The notes under the pieces were generated by a model. That model saw only the letters and a list, made by a program, of their open reading frames with translations. It had not been told where the DNA came from and did no database searches. 64,000 bases of DNA from Rhinopomastus cyanomelas. Taxonomy: Eukaryota; Chordata; Aves; Bucerotiformes; Rhinopomastidae. Location of the stretch: the NCBI GenBank assembly GCA_013400115.1, contig VXBP01008281.1:179800-243799 (forward strand), read 5' to 3'. Position numbers and translations under genes: made by a program. Below, one piece after another: positions 23,119 through 36,100 of the stretch. The stretch's first letter is position 1. Each line of letters begins with the position of its first letter.

Positions 23119-24119
23119 ATTGATTCTTGTGAGGCTCTGGGACATTTGAAAGTGATTTGGAAAGACCAGAGTGTGTGTGCAATGGACACTGAAGCGAAGC
23201 CAGCGTGTGTAGTGCCGCAGGCTCACTGCGCAGCAATGAAGTGCCCTCCTTCACAGGACTTTCCTCCTCAGATAAGACTCTCTGAAAAGATCCCACCGGT
23301 GAAGCCCTGCTTCAAGAAGAAACAGCAAGTGCAGAAGAGACTGGACACAGAAACTCTCCGGGCTTTGCGGCCGATCTTCACCAGTTTGCTGGGACCGGGG
23401 ACCTTGGGTAGGGTCTTCATGCCCCGAGGCCAAAGTGGCAGTCATAGTGATTTACATGAACCTACTGTGAAAAAGACTCTGGACCTTGGGACACCTTGCC
23501 CCCAACCAGAAAATGATGTGACTGTGCTGATGCCAACGGCTCCAGATGTGCGGAGTCAGTTGCCAGCAGCTCATCCTTCCTCTGCACATCCTCAACAGGG
23601 CATCCAGTCAGGAGAGCAGGGATTCTCACCAGAAACTACTCCTGCGACTGCTACTGATAACAGTAATGAATCATTCCAGGATCATCCTTTGCACCCAACT
23701 GCTGGTGATGGTGTAGCTTGTCCTTTGTTCCCGGATAAGGTTTTGGAAAGCTACACGTCTAGCTTATTCCAGGGGAACAGCTGTCCTGTGCAATACAGTT
23801 TGAGCCCAAGCAATAAGTGCAGTGCTGGGATATTCCAGGATAAAAGTGAAGAGGCCTCTCTGGATTTGGTATTTGAGCTCTTGAACCAGCTGCAGTATCA
23901 CACCCACCAGGAAGACGGGATAGAAATCTGTGTGGATTTTCTCCAGGGCACGTGTGTTTATGGCAATGACTGTCCCAAACATCACACAGTCTTGCCTTAT
24001 CACTGGCAAGTGAGAAGGACAGCAACCCAGAGCTGGCAAAGTGTGACCAATGATTCCCAGGAGCATCTGGAAAGACTCTACTGCAACCCTGACAACGATA
24101 GGATCAAAGTGAAATACCG
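23119..24119 (+). CDS. TIPARP: TIPARP first coding exon
   Basis: The exon starts after TGCCCTAG; coding begins at ATG 23182, giving 63 bases of 5' UTR here. It encodes residues 1-312 plus two bases of codon 313, ending TAC CG before GTAGGT. It includes the low-conservation N-terminus, the block SEEASLDLVFEL and the CCCH finger. Confidence 0.93.
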
Positions 24120-27100
24120 GTAGGTGACTGATTTACTCCCTAACCGAGCAGCAGCGCAGCAGTACAACAGGATCTGTGCTCTCTTTTCGTGGTGTGTTGT
24201 ACACAAAGGTTTTACAAACCCCATTGTAGCGTTAGCTGAGTGATATCCAACAGCAGAAAACCCTTGTATACCTGTTAAAGCTGCTGCCTAGCATCTGGAC
24301 AGTGTTCTTTGACGCTGGAGGACTGGAAGCATGTGAAGTAAAGCTTGCGCAACTTCTATAGTGCAGGTTCCACTTGGAGTAGCAGTGGGAAGTGCTGGTG
24401 TTTACAAGTTCATCAGATCTACCTGTCCGTGTTTTCGTGAGTGCAGTGTGTAGGCTGGTTAGTTTTTTTCCTGGAGGAAGCACTCAGTGCAATTTTCTCA
24501 TATCTTATCTGCTCTGCCTTAATCTGTGGGGCTGGTGCAACCCATTCCAGTCAGTCACTTCAAAGCGAAGCTTCCCTAGTCATGTGGTAAAAACTTCCAC
24601 TTGCCTTTGCTGTTGAGCCCTCGTGCTTTTGCTCTCGCTGCCTTTTCTTCCACTTCCTGAAGAAAGTAAATGTCTTCTTTAGAGTTTTAATTTTCATTTG
24701 CTGTGCTCAGCGCTCTCGTTAGGCATCAGAGACCCATTTTAATGCTTTTAAGTCTTTGCTTTCACCTAACCTGACACTGGATTAGACACTAACACTCAGG
24801 CTCCATCAGCATATGCTTTCATCCTTCCCACAGGAGGTGAGACCAGAATAAAGATGCCCCAAACTGAAAACGAAAAGTCAAGTAAGAAAGAAGAATCTTG
24901 TAGCTGCAAAGCAGCTACATTTTGATGTGCTCTACCACAGCAAAAATTCCCTTTTATTCCCCCTAGGTATTTGAAATGATTTCTGAAAACAAACCACAAA
25001 AATACAGAACTAAGACAAAGCCCATAAAATTATTTACATTTGAGCTCTGTGCAAACGAGCAGAAAGGCTTCTTTTTGAAGCCTGCAGTACAAAAGCCATC
25101 GGTGCACAGAGGATCGGCATGTTCCAAATGATAGAATTAGGAATGATTCATTTTAAAAGAAAGAACCACTCCATAGTTGCTTGTTCATCTCCAGCCTGTG
25201 GGATTGGCCGTGCAGTGAGTCTGGTGGGTATTCTGGGCTCTTGCTACACAGAGTTTCTGTCTGCCTGAATGGGTGGGGAAGAAACCTAACGGATGTGTTG
25301 GCAGCCACGTGACCAACAGTGGCCAGCCGTGTGACTGGGCTGAAGTCAGCACAGCAGCATGGTCTCAGAAAACCCAGGTGTGCTGGGTCAGGGCTCCGCC
25401 AACAGGGAAACTGCTGAGCCGAGCTGACTGCTCCGAGAGCAGCTCCCTCACTGCTTTCTTCAGATACAAACAGTCCACCAAGACTCAAATTATTTCAAAC
25501 GTCGGTATTTTCTAACTACATTGTGGTTCAAGCTGCTAATTCAACAGCCTGCGATCGTCCTCCTTCTCTTGATAAAAGATCTTTGCTTCAGTCAGTGCTG
25601 CAAAATCATGCCCCAGTGCAAGGCTGGATTACTTGGTTTGTAATATCCCCTTAGTGTGGAATGACAAAGCACTGGTTTCTGTAACTCTCACGTATGTTTC
25701 ATCCCTTCAAAGGGCTTCATGCTTGTGGCTAAGTATCAGTGAGAACCTAGGAGTGAAGCTGTCTTTAGTACCAGAGCTCCTGAGTTCAGACAGTGTCTGA
25801 TACGCCTTAAAACTTGGGCTCTGCATAGGTTTAAGCTCTAGTTTGAAGTGGAGGTTAAGTGTTTTGCTCCATATTCATAACCAGTTTCTTCTTACGCAAC
25901 ATCATGTTGTATGAGAAGAACCTGCCAAACCTTTTGCAGGAGGTTGGACTGCTTGTGACTCTTGGTGGAGTTCACTGGTGGTCACTGCAACCTGCCTTCC
26001 CTTCTGTGCCTGGGCGATGTTGTGTCTCCTGGCAACAAGATGCAGATAGGAGCGTGTTGAACCTTGCCGAGCGGCTTGCAAACATGCTGGGACAGCTCAT
26101 CGTTCACATGGTTACTGCATTATTTGGCTAAAGCTATTAATCTCTTGTGGTCGGACTAGCTTTGCAGGCCTAGCTGTATGGATTGCATACAACAAGGAAA
26201 CGTCTGCTCAGCAGTTTGCATGCCCAAGAAAGGCTGAGCAGAAGGCAGCCTGACAACCAGTGGGTGGTGGCTGTTTATCCTCCTTTGTTTGAAACAAGGT
26301 TCATTTTGCATAGGAAGTGGCAATTACAGTCTGCCTGCCTCTTGAGCCGCTCTGGGAGCACTGGGCCCATCAGGAAAGTGGTGGGTTATTGACTCAATTA
26401 AGGGAATAAGCTCTGAATTAAAACAGGATGTTCTTCAAGGAGCTATTTATATAAATCTTTCTTCATCTTAATGATATGAAGATGAGTAATGTAAAATGCA
26501 CATTAAGTTGTTGCCTTTCACCTAAGGGAACAAGTAGGAGAAGTTGCAAACCTTGTTTAGTTACTTTATTGGAACACAACTACCTCAGATACTTCTTGCA
26601 GTTCGGCCTCAAACCGAATATAAAATTTTATCATAAATCATTTGAATTTTTGGTTTCTTACATCTATGAAGAATCCAAATACCAAGCTGTCAAAACAAAT
26701 AAGAAACATGAACCCAAGTAGGTTAAAAGGACCATTTTGAGCAGGGACTCTGGAGAAGTTCCAGCTTACAGCTCAGTGGTGGAGACCTCAACACCAAGCC
26801 AAGCTTCCCAGCATGACAGTCCCCAGCCTGGTATATTTGAAGATCCTCTGTAGTAAGAGGAAATACTTGGCTGCAGAACTGAGCAGGTTTTCCCCACCTG
26901 TCCAGTCACACAGTGTTGCTGCTGTTGTTTAAAACAAGTTTGTGCTTCCTGACCCATCAGTTGGCTGAAAGTTCCACCTCTTGACTTGGCAAAGAGTTAG
27001 TTACCTGTGTGTGTGTCACGAGACCTGCAGCACCTCTTCAGCATAGTGTGCCCTGGCATACCCCAGCTCGGGTGAAACAGCAGCTACTTGTGGTGCTTTG

Positions 27101-30100
27101 ATTTGCTTTTTTAATGTTTTTTTTCCTCTTAAGTTTTACAAGGTGGCTGCTCCTGCCTAGAAGACAAAGGCCAAAAGGAAGTGGCTCCAGTGAGGGCAAA
27201 GCAGGTAGAATTCCAGTGACACATGTTCTGCCTGGGAGCATTTAGGTTGGGTATTAGAACTAAATTCATCACTGGAAAAATTACTGGGTATTTGAACAGG
27301 CTGCCCAGGGCAGTGGTGAAGTCACTGTCCCTGGAGAGATTTAAACCTGGACCAGGTACTTGGGGACATGGTTTAGTAGTGACCTGGCAGTGAGAGATTG
27401 ATGGTAGGACTTGATGATTTTAAAAGTCTCTTCCAGTGAAAGAGATTCAGTGGGTCTGTGACTAATGATTTGGTACACATGCGTGGCTCTGGGGTGAAGT
27501 CTGGGTGAATTCTGTATGTTCCCCAGTGGGGTTCTCTGTGGCCATGTGGAGGGATCTGGGAAGGAGCAGCAAGGGCATGAACATAAATATACATACAAAC
27601 AATATAAACATAAATGAGTTCTGCTGTTCTTGTGTTCACAGCATGACTCATTTCTCTGCTGTTGGAATATGCTGATAGGATTTTAAAATCACAGAGCGCA
27701 GTGGGAGCATTTCAGTTGTTCAGGGACTTCTCTGGGTCATCCGACCACCTGTAGGGAGTTCTTGTTCTGCTCTAGAATGCTGCTACAGCATCCAAGATAA
27801 ATCCTGTGGCAGGGATGACACTGGAGATGAGAAAACAACCAAAATCCCCTGTGCCTGGTGGTTCAGTGTGAGGTGCTTCTTGAATATCCACAGGTGGATG
27901 GTTCTTAATGTCTTTGATTCCTCACTAGAAGGAATGCAATAAGGAGACTGACCAAGAAGCACGTGAAGTGCTTTTAGAAGTGTTTGCCTGGTGCTTTATA
28001 CTAGTATGCACCAACGAATTCCTGTTTGCTCCACTCTGTAGTATCATGTACATGTGAAATCAAATGAACGGGTGGTGTTATCTGGAGCTGCCCAAGGAGC
28101 TGCAGGCCCTCCTGTATCGCTTTCCTTGCTTCATATCAACAAACAGATTGCCGTTTTGGAAACAGCTGTCACCTGGCTTCAGGTTGAGGTCAGTCTGTTC
28201 CCTGTGTACTTAGGGTAATAAACCAGCCCTTCCTGAGACAGAGATTTATGGCTGCTGAAGCAAATAGCTGGGAAGAGCTGTTCACAGGTAATGCAGGAAG
28301 GGAGGCACAGCAGTGGACCACTTTCTGCTTGACCGCTGTGGGAAGGGTAAGGAACAGAAAGTGTCTGCTGCTGCTCTTGCTGAGCAAATAATTGTGATTC
28401 TGAAGGTCCTGCCTAGTCAGTGCCTGTATCTGTTGAGATCAAGAGGGATCTGAGCTGAGGAATAATTGCAAAAGTTGGGACTTGTAGTCAAATGTCTAAA
28501 GGAGCCTTTCTGGGAGAAGCTGTATGTGTGATGAAACATCAAATGGAACCTTCAGAAACTGAAACATGCAGAACTGGCAGCCACTGGTCACTGTTAAACC
28601 TGTATGCAGTCACCTTATGAAAAGTACTGGTTAAAATCTGATGCAGTTGCATTGTTATCATAAATCTGGGAGGTGTTTTGAGTCCTGAGATTGGATAGAA
28701 CTCTAAAAAAACCCAGTCAGGTCTGTCTGTGCAGGACATCTTGGAGCCCCATTTTTCAATTGAAAGGCGTTAGATGCCTCTCATAATGTGAATCCCTGTC
28801 CTGTATGAGCTCTGCTCCCACTCTGAGGTGAGTTTGTCCTCTCCTGCAGATAGCAGGTGCAAGTGGGAGTTGTGTTCTGAAATGTGGTGGAGACAGTACT
28901 CCTTGGAAGACCTGCATGGGTTTGACATCCTCGTTCCTGCAGAGTTTTAGAACTTAACAGCACTTCACACCGAAGGACCACTTCAGCTCAGCATCTCATG
29001 TTCAAAAGTGGCCAACGGTTTCTTGGCAAGAGTAGAAGCAAACAGGCACACTTATCAGTAGTCCCTTACCTTGCAGCAGTTAGTCGTGCTTCAATGACTT
29101 CCTGATGAAGAGCTGGTATCTTTGTGTGTGAGACAGCTCAATAGACACTTTTGAGTTTTCCTGCCAGGAAAGATCTGGGGCCAGGCTTTCATGTGAGCTG
29201 TGTCTGGACCAGTACCCTTGGACTGGATACAGAAATGTACTTCTGAGAGGGGAGATTCCCGTTTTCCCATCACGCTCCTTGGAGCAATGACTGAGATTTC
29301 TTTTACTTTTGTGCTGTTTGATGGGTGTCCCTTGCTGAGTGTTTCCTGGGCCTTTACTTAGTAAGACCATACGTTTCAAGTGAGGTTCAGGTCCACAGAG
29401 TGGAGTTCAGACTCTTGGTCCTTCACTCAAAGCTGAGCTACAGCCTGCAATTCCAACAACTGTTTGCCCCAAATAAGACTAAATATTGCTGATTTGGGGT
29501 AGCTACAAAGTGTAAATGCCTGACTTAATCTCCTTTGATAGCTCAGTTCAGTCGTACCGAGCTTTGAACCTCAAGTTCAACAGGTTCAGTTCAACAAGAA
29601 GCACCTGTTTGCTGCTTTAAAGTTCATGTCTTCCCCCCGAGTGCCTTTCGTGTTGTTGCTATTGCAGAGGGGAACTGGTTTAGTCAGAGAGAGAAAATGA
29701 ACAGTTTCACCATCTCAGTGCAGCTTAGCTCTCAGCCCTGTATCGTATCGCAGCAGTTCTGATGGAAACTGGGTTTCGTTTCCTGCGGAGCGCTTTGTTG
29801 ATCACTGGGTTTCTTTTTTTTCTTTCTGACCCTCGTTGCGGTAAGAGTCATGACACGTAACCAAACTTAGAAGAGTTCAAAACCACAATGGTTTTCATAG
29901 CACTTGCAAAAGAAACAACATTTCTCCGAAGTCACCTGCTGGTTTGTACCACTGACCAGAAAGAGCACAGACCCTTCACACGTAGGCTGAAGGGCTTTGG
30001 AAGAACGCAAGAAGGACTGGACTCAAGTGTCGGGCCCTACTTATTTCAACAGGCTACATTCATCTGAAAAAACACCTCACTGGTCTTCTTTGCTCATGAA

Positions 30101-33100
30101 GTCCCTGCTTAGTGTCCTGATGAGATGATGTTTTTGTGCTGTTTCTTACATTTAAACAGAAAACAAGATGAGAGCACTTGTGGAATTTTGTTTGGACCTG
30201 TTGTGCGCAAATTCAGGGTTGTGTGACATGTCCTTGAGGGAGTTCAGTGTGTTGTTCTTCCAGTGCAAATAATGCCATCGAGCTGCTTTGTTTTATAAAT
30301 AGAGACCCTGACTTGGGTAGTTGGTGAAGTTCTTAAGAAATCTCTGTTCCTACCTCTGGCACAGGTTTTCTGTGGGATTTTGGAGAAGCTATTTCAGTCT
30401 TTCTGGATAGCTCTCTTTCCCTGGGGGGGAAATGTGGACCGTAATTTTCTGCCTCAGAAGCAGGATGAGGCAGAGCTCTGTGGTGTTTGCTGTGAGGTTT
30501 AACAAATATTTCTGTAGAAGGCAGCAGCACGGGTTTAGTCATAGTTCTGAGCTGTACTGGAGGCTGTTCCTGTGCGTGATGTAGAGAGCTGGTGGGAGTT
30601 ACACTTTGCCCCACCAAGGTATTTGAATCCATTTCCTGCTTTCCTAAACCTCTGACAAACTGAAACCTTCATGAGTTCCTTTCCACCCCTCTCCAGACTG
30701 ATGTTTCCAGATGGACAGTTCAAAGTCCAGGAGGACCAACTTATTATTTTATCATTTTTGCTACAAACCTCTCCTTATGCTTAACACCAACTGCCCAAGA
30801 GAAGTATGAAGAGCAGTGGACCTTGGTCGTGACGCTCATCTTCTGAGTCAGTGCAGAGGGTGACTGTTTAACCCTTGCAAATAAGAGAAGATTCTAATTG
30901 CTGGGTTTGTGTGTTTGTTCTCCTGCTGTCGTGATGTTTCATCACTGCTGCATGAGAGCATCTCCCGGAGGGTTGTTCAGTCCCGTGCCTGTGCTAAAGA
31001 ACCTATCAGCTAGACCCATGAGCATCTTGCACTCTCACTGTTCCCCAGCACTAATTTTGGGGTCTTCAGCCCATCCTCAGGCCTAGGGCAGTGGCGAGGT
31101 GCAGTTGTCACATCTGCTCTCATCACTGCTGTGCTGAAGCTGAAGCCAGGAATGTAAATCACGCGATCGCTCGATCTAATCACAACAATGCTTTTTCGTG
31201 TGTGTGTGAGTGTGCATTATGTAAACTGGGGATAGACTTTCTAACACACAGAGGAAGAGCTTTCACCTCAGATCTGTTAGTAAACAGCTTTGCTAAATGT
31301 ATTTGAGGATTTTGGTGCTTAAAAGCCGATGAGCGGTGTCATTTGAAAAAGTTAACACTTGTGAATGGAGAAGTACACTGGTAAAAGGATGTAAATAAGC
31401 ACTGAAATAATAAATATTTCATGTAAATCATGATTTTTTTTTATGAAAGAGCATCTTTTCTTATACCAAAGATTGCAATTAGGAATAAAAAAATCAGGTA
31501 TGTTTTGGGCATATAATGTGCAGTCACTTACATAAATGCCTTTGTTTAACATTTTCATCTGTATAAAGAATTTTGTCTTATTCTGAGTTCATAGGATCAT
31601 AGGATCATAGGATGTTAGGGGTTGGAAGGGACCCAAGAGATAGAAAATGCGTGTGATTTGTAGTTAAAAGATTCGGGGATGAAATGAAACGCCGTTATGT
31701 AGTTTCCAGGGTGTTCAGATGTTTTGGTCACTTACTTTTCTCTTAGAATTAATGGGAAGTTGCACTCTAAACCCTTTACCACTATCTAAAGCAAAGATGC
31801 CATTTGTAAAGTGTCCCTAGTTTCCCTGATGTGTGAGTTTCGGGAAGATTCTGCTATGTCACACCCTGAAACTACTGAACCCTTCCCTGCTCACAGCTGA
31901 GGGCAGTGGATAGAGGATACCATGCCAGGCAATATCTCCACCCCATTTATTTTCTCCAAGAACCACAGCTCTCACTCTGAAAAAAACCTGAAGTAGAACC
32001 TAGGTGGGCACTGCCCAGAGCTGCTGTCCCCAGCTTTAAGTGAAGAGTGATGGGTTTGCGTTAAGCTGAAGGTGCTGCTCCACGCTGTGTCACAGGCAGC
32101 ATAAGGCAGGTTGCTGTGAAACGCCCCGACCTTTGCAGTCAGCCAGAGTGAGCAGTTCTGCTTGGGAATGGGAAAACAAGAACACTTACTGTGTTGTATT
32201 GCACACGAGAAGAAGGTTGAAAGGGGCTTCAGGACCAGTCATTGGTGTTGAGTCTGGGAGCGATGGGCCACCCTGTCCTCAGTGTGCATCCAAGGGAGAA
32301 GAATTTGATAAAGAGGGAGCTGCAAAAATGTGAAAAATCCCAGACAGCAGACAATCACTACATTTTTCAGCACTGAGGAATGATTTAGCATGTTATTGCA
32401 GAGAAGCTCTTTTTTTCACTGGAATGTGTCACTAACCATCAGCCTTGTAAATCTTAAAAACAGCTTTACAAGGTGGGTCAATGCACTTAGCTCTGCACAG
32501 ATTTTGTCTGTGGTGAGGTAATACCTACCACAACTTGTTTTACCGGGATTGCATGGGAGGTTTTCCTCTTGCTGCAGTACTGCCAGAACAAAGTAATGTC
32601 AAATCCTACAGTTCCCCACCCTCCCCGGAGTCCAAATCTGTCTACACAGACCTTACACTTAACTCACAGTGTGTGATTACTTCTAAGATAAAATTAAATG
32701 GTCCTCTGGGTTTTGCCACCTTCAAAAGGAAATCACTGACTGGTTAAGGAAGGGTTTTTCCGTTTCTTTGCACTTCCTTGGAGGTCACAGAGGATGGGAG
32801 TAGGAAGAGCCAAGTAGGGGAACACGGCTTGCAAGGAGATTGCAGTGAGAATGAATCCTCAATTTATGAGGTTTTGTGCTGAGAAATACCTTTAGGCTAG
32901 TTGTTTCACACAATACAACAGAGAATCTGGGGGTCTGGATTCAGGGCTGGATTTGTAGGTGCAGCATAACCCCAAAACGAGTCCAACGCCTCACTCCAGA
33001 AGGATGATAGAAACAATATCAATCACTAACCATGCTCTTCTCCAAAAAAATTAGCTTCATTACGCACTGAAATTCAGAATTGAGACTACATTTTGATTAA

Positions 33101-36100
33101 AAACGAAGCAAATGTCCCTAAAACAGAGCTCAGAATAAATTCCTGAGGAAATTAACTCCAAAATCCCTGCTTATGGTGCTGCTTTCAGACTCTATAAATA
33201 AGAGCACAGATTGGTATTTGAGAGAGATGATTTCCTCATGATTTCACACATTGTTTTCGGATTGAGTAGGTTGTAGCTTGTTGTTGTGGAACAGAGCGAC
33301 TGCAGAGCAGGAAGGTGGGGTGAGCTGGGGCTAGGTTTTTCACTCCACCAAGTGTGTGTGTTCTTTCAGCCCTACATTTCGTTTCAGCCCCTTTGCCCTG
33401 GTTGTTTATTTCTGACTCAATCTGGCTTGTGTCCCTCACAGCTGATGTTCATGGTGTCGTGCTGTCATTCCGTGCACATTCCCGAGTTGCGTGGGAGCCC
33501 TGTGCACCCGCTGCTGAGCTGTGGGCTGTGCAATGTCAGCTCTAATTAGGATTTCCAGCTCCTCACGGTGGGATGCAGCTTGGGTGGGAAGACATGAGTT
33601 ATTAGAATCCACCTCCTACACAGAGTCAGTGGTTTCCTCCCATACTGGTGCTCTAGCCAGTACGCTGTTGACGCAAGCAGGGAACACACTGTTACACCTT
33701 CTACAGATTTGGCGTGAGACTGTCATTATGACAAAATGTTCCTCTACATTAGTCTGGTTCTCTGACAGGTTTTAGAGAACCATGCATAGGGAACTGGAAA
33801 AGTGTTCCTTTTTGGTAGGAAGTTCTCAATTTAAAGAGGAAGAAGCTGGCTGGAGCTGTTCCTACAGCAGGCAGGACATGAAATCACAGAATGGTTCAGA
33901 TTGGAAGGGACTTCAGAGATCATCTAGTCCCATCCCCCTGCCATTAGCAGCAGCAACACTCACCAGACCAGGCTGCCAAGAACGCCAGCCAACCCGGCCT
34001 TCAACACTTCCAGGGATGGAGCAGCCACAACCTCTCTGGGAAGGGAGTTGGACAAAACTTGTACTGGTTGTGACTTGGTCTTGAAAAGTGTGAAAATAAT
34101 GATGTTTGTGGCCAAAGCATTTTAAAAGCTCATGGAATTGCAGCTCTAAGATATTTAGTTTGACTTTGGGCACTGTTCTGTACCCTGTCTTGACCCCTAC
34201 GTGGTAACAAAACAAAGTCTATATGAAAACCAAACCGACACAAACAGCAGTGGAGTAGATCACTTGACTGGGACCCCATAGGAGCCGCCCTCTTGCCCTT
34301 TTATCTGTGCCAGGAAAGCACTTAATGCTTCAAACCATGCTTGGCACTTCAGAGACCCAAACGCAATTAATTGATGATGCTAAACAACACAAACAGCTTC
34401 GCACCTGCACCTCCTAGTGAGAAGTGAAGGACCGTTCGAGCTCATCGTAATTTTTGTAAGTGGGAGCTCCTCAAGAGTTTTCTGTGCCAGTGGTATCATG
34501 AAACTCTTGGGCGACTGTGCCAGCGAGTGTGTGAAATAACGGGCGGAATCACAGCCCCTCTTGGGTGAATCTGCGTTCACAAAGCCCTGTCGATGGCTGG
34601 AGTAGCTGTCACTTGATGTGGCAAATTTCATCGAAAATGGAACTGCTGATTTCAAGTATCAGCTTGAATTACAACGTTTAAGAATTCACAGCAAATATTT
34701 TATATGGGCTCAAAAGCTGCCGTTACTGTTGCCAAAGATTACTAACTGTGAGTGAATACCAAAGAGATGATAGTAGAAAACTAATTCTGAAAACAGCATT
34801 ATTTTGAAAATATGTTAATCCTGCTTCTAAACCGAGCTAACTTCTGTAGGGAATGACATCGCTATAATTTCTTCTCTTTCTTAACGTTCTTGATTGTGAA
34901 TAAACCCAGGATTGTGTGATGATCAGTAGAGCTTGAGAATCTGAGAATGTTCTTTAACGTGATGTTTTCTCTGAGTGCTGACTGAAGAAGCAGTGTCAGG
35001 CTGAGCCGTTTCGTGGCTGCTATCAAACATGACTTTGGCAAGCCTGGAGAAAATTCACTTTTGTTTTCTCCTGTAGGTGGTGGGTCCACTCTGGTTCTTC
35101 AGCTGCAGCACGCTATGGTTGTTGAGTCCTCCTGGGAGCACCAGTTGCATGCTGGCATTGATCTTTGTCATAGCAAAGCAGCTGCTAAATAAATAAAGAA
35201 GCAAAGAGCCAGCATTCACCAGCACGAGCTCCAAATGTGTGAAATCACATTTCCTTTTCCTATTTTACTGGTTCTCCTCTGCCGCACGCAATGAAAGATA
35301 CTGCGGCTCTCTGGCAGCAGATGCTCCTCATCTGGAGCCGCTTACATTTTCTTCTCTTCCCCCCAAGCACCGACTTTTGCAAGAATAACCTTTGGAATAG
35401 TCTGCGGCTGCTTCATCAAACACAGTCATGCAATGCATTTCCTCAGGAGTCTCCAAATGTCAGGGATCTGTCTGTTGATACCTGCATGGCTCTGGCACGC
35501 TGAATAAATACCACTGGGCTGGGAAAAAAGGCTGCTGGGCTGGGTTTCAGTCCTTCTTGGGGACTGAAACTGACCTTGGGGTTTTTTTTGTCCCTGGAGA
35601 CCCTTGGTTAGCCCCTTGGTGCCCTGCTCTACCCACTTGTCTTTGTGCTGTGCCCCCTTTGAGCTCATGGGACATCCTCATGTCACGGGGCTCTGTGACA
35701 CGAGCGTGGCCAGCCTGTGGGTACCTCTGAAGAGGACAGTGCTCGTGGTTGTTCTGCTGGTTTATTTCTGGACGATCTTTTTAATGGATTGTGAAAGGTG
35801 ACAATTGTTTGTTTTGCTGCTTCTTTCCAGGGGCCATGAATTCTGGGTGGATTTGAACATTATGAAATTATATGAAACCATTGAGTTTGACCAAATGCGG
35901 CGTCTGTCCACACCTTCCTGTCCCAGCTCCAGCTCCAGCTACTACACAGTCTGGAAATACTTCTGCAGGGACCACTTTGGCTGGAGAGAATACTCTGAGG
36001 TATTGAACACATTAGAGAGCCCTGCTTTTGGGTTGCAATCCTGTGTACAGCACAGGCTTATAAAAGTCTTATTTCCTCTTGGAATGTTCAGAGAAGTTAC

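Larger units (their letters stand above)
24120..35830 (+). other. TIPARP: TIPARP large intron
   Basis: An 11.7 kb intron between GTAGGT and TTCTTTCCAG. Apart from the CR1 pieces listed separately I see no exon or RNA gene. Confidence 0.85.

Noticed and set aside
23146..23181. Upstream extension of the TIPARP frame
   Set aside because: It starts with TTG, not ATG, and includes 5' UTR; the first ATG with good context is 23182.
24120..24126. Reading through into TAG after the first TIPARP coding exon
   Set aside because: The in-frame TAG belongs to the GTAGGT donor; splicing to 35831 restores the conserved frame.
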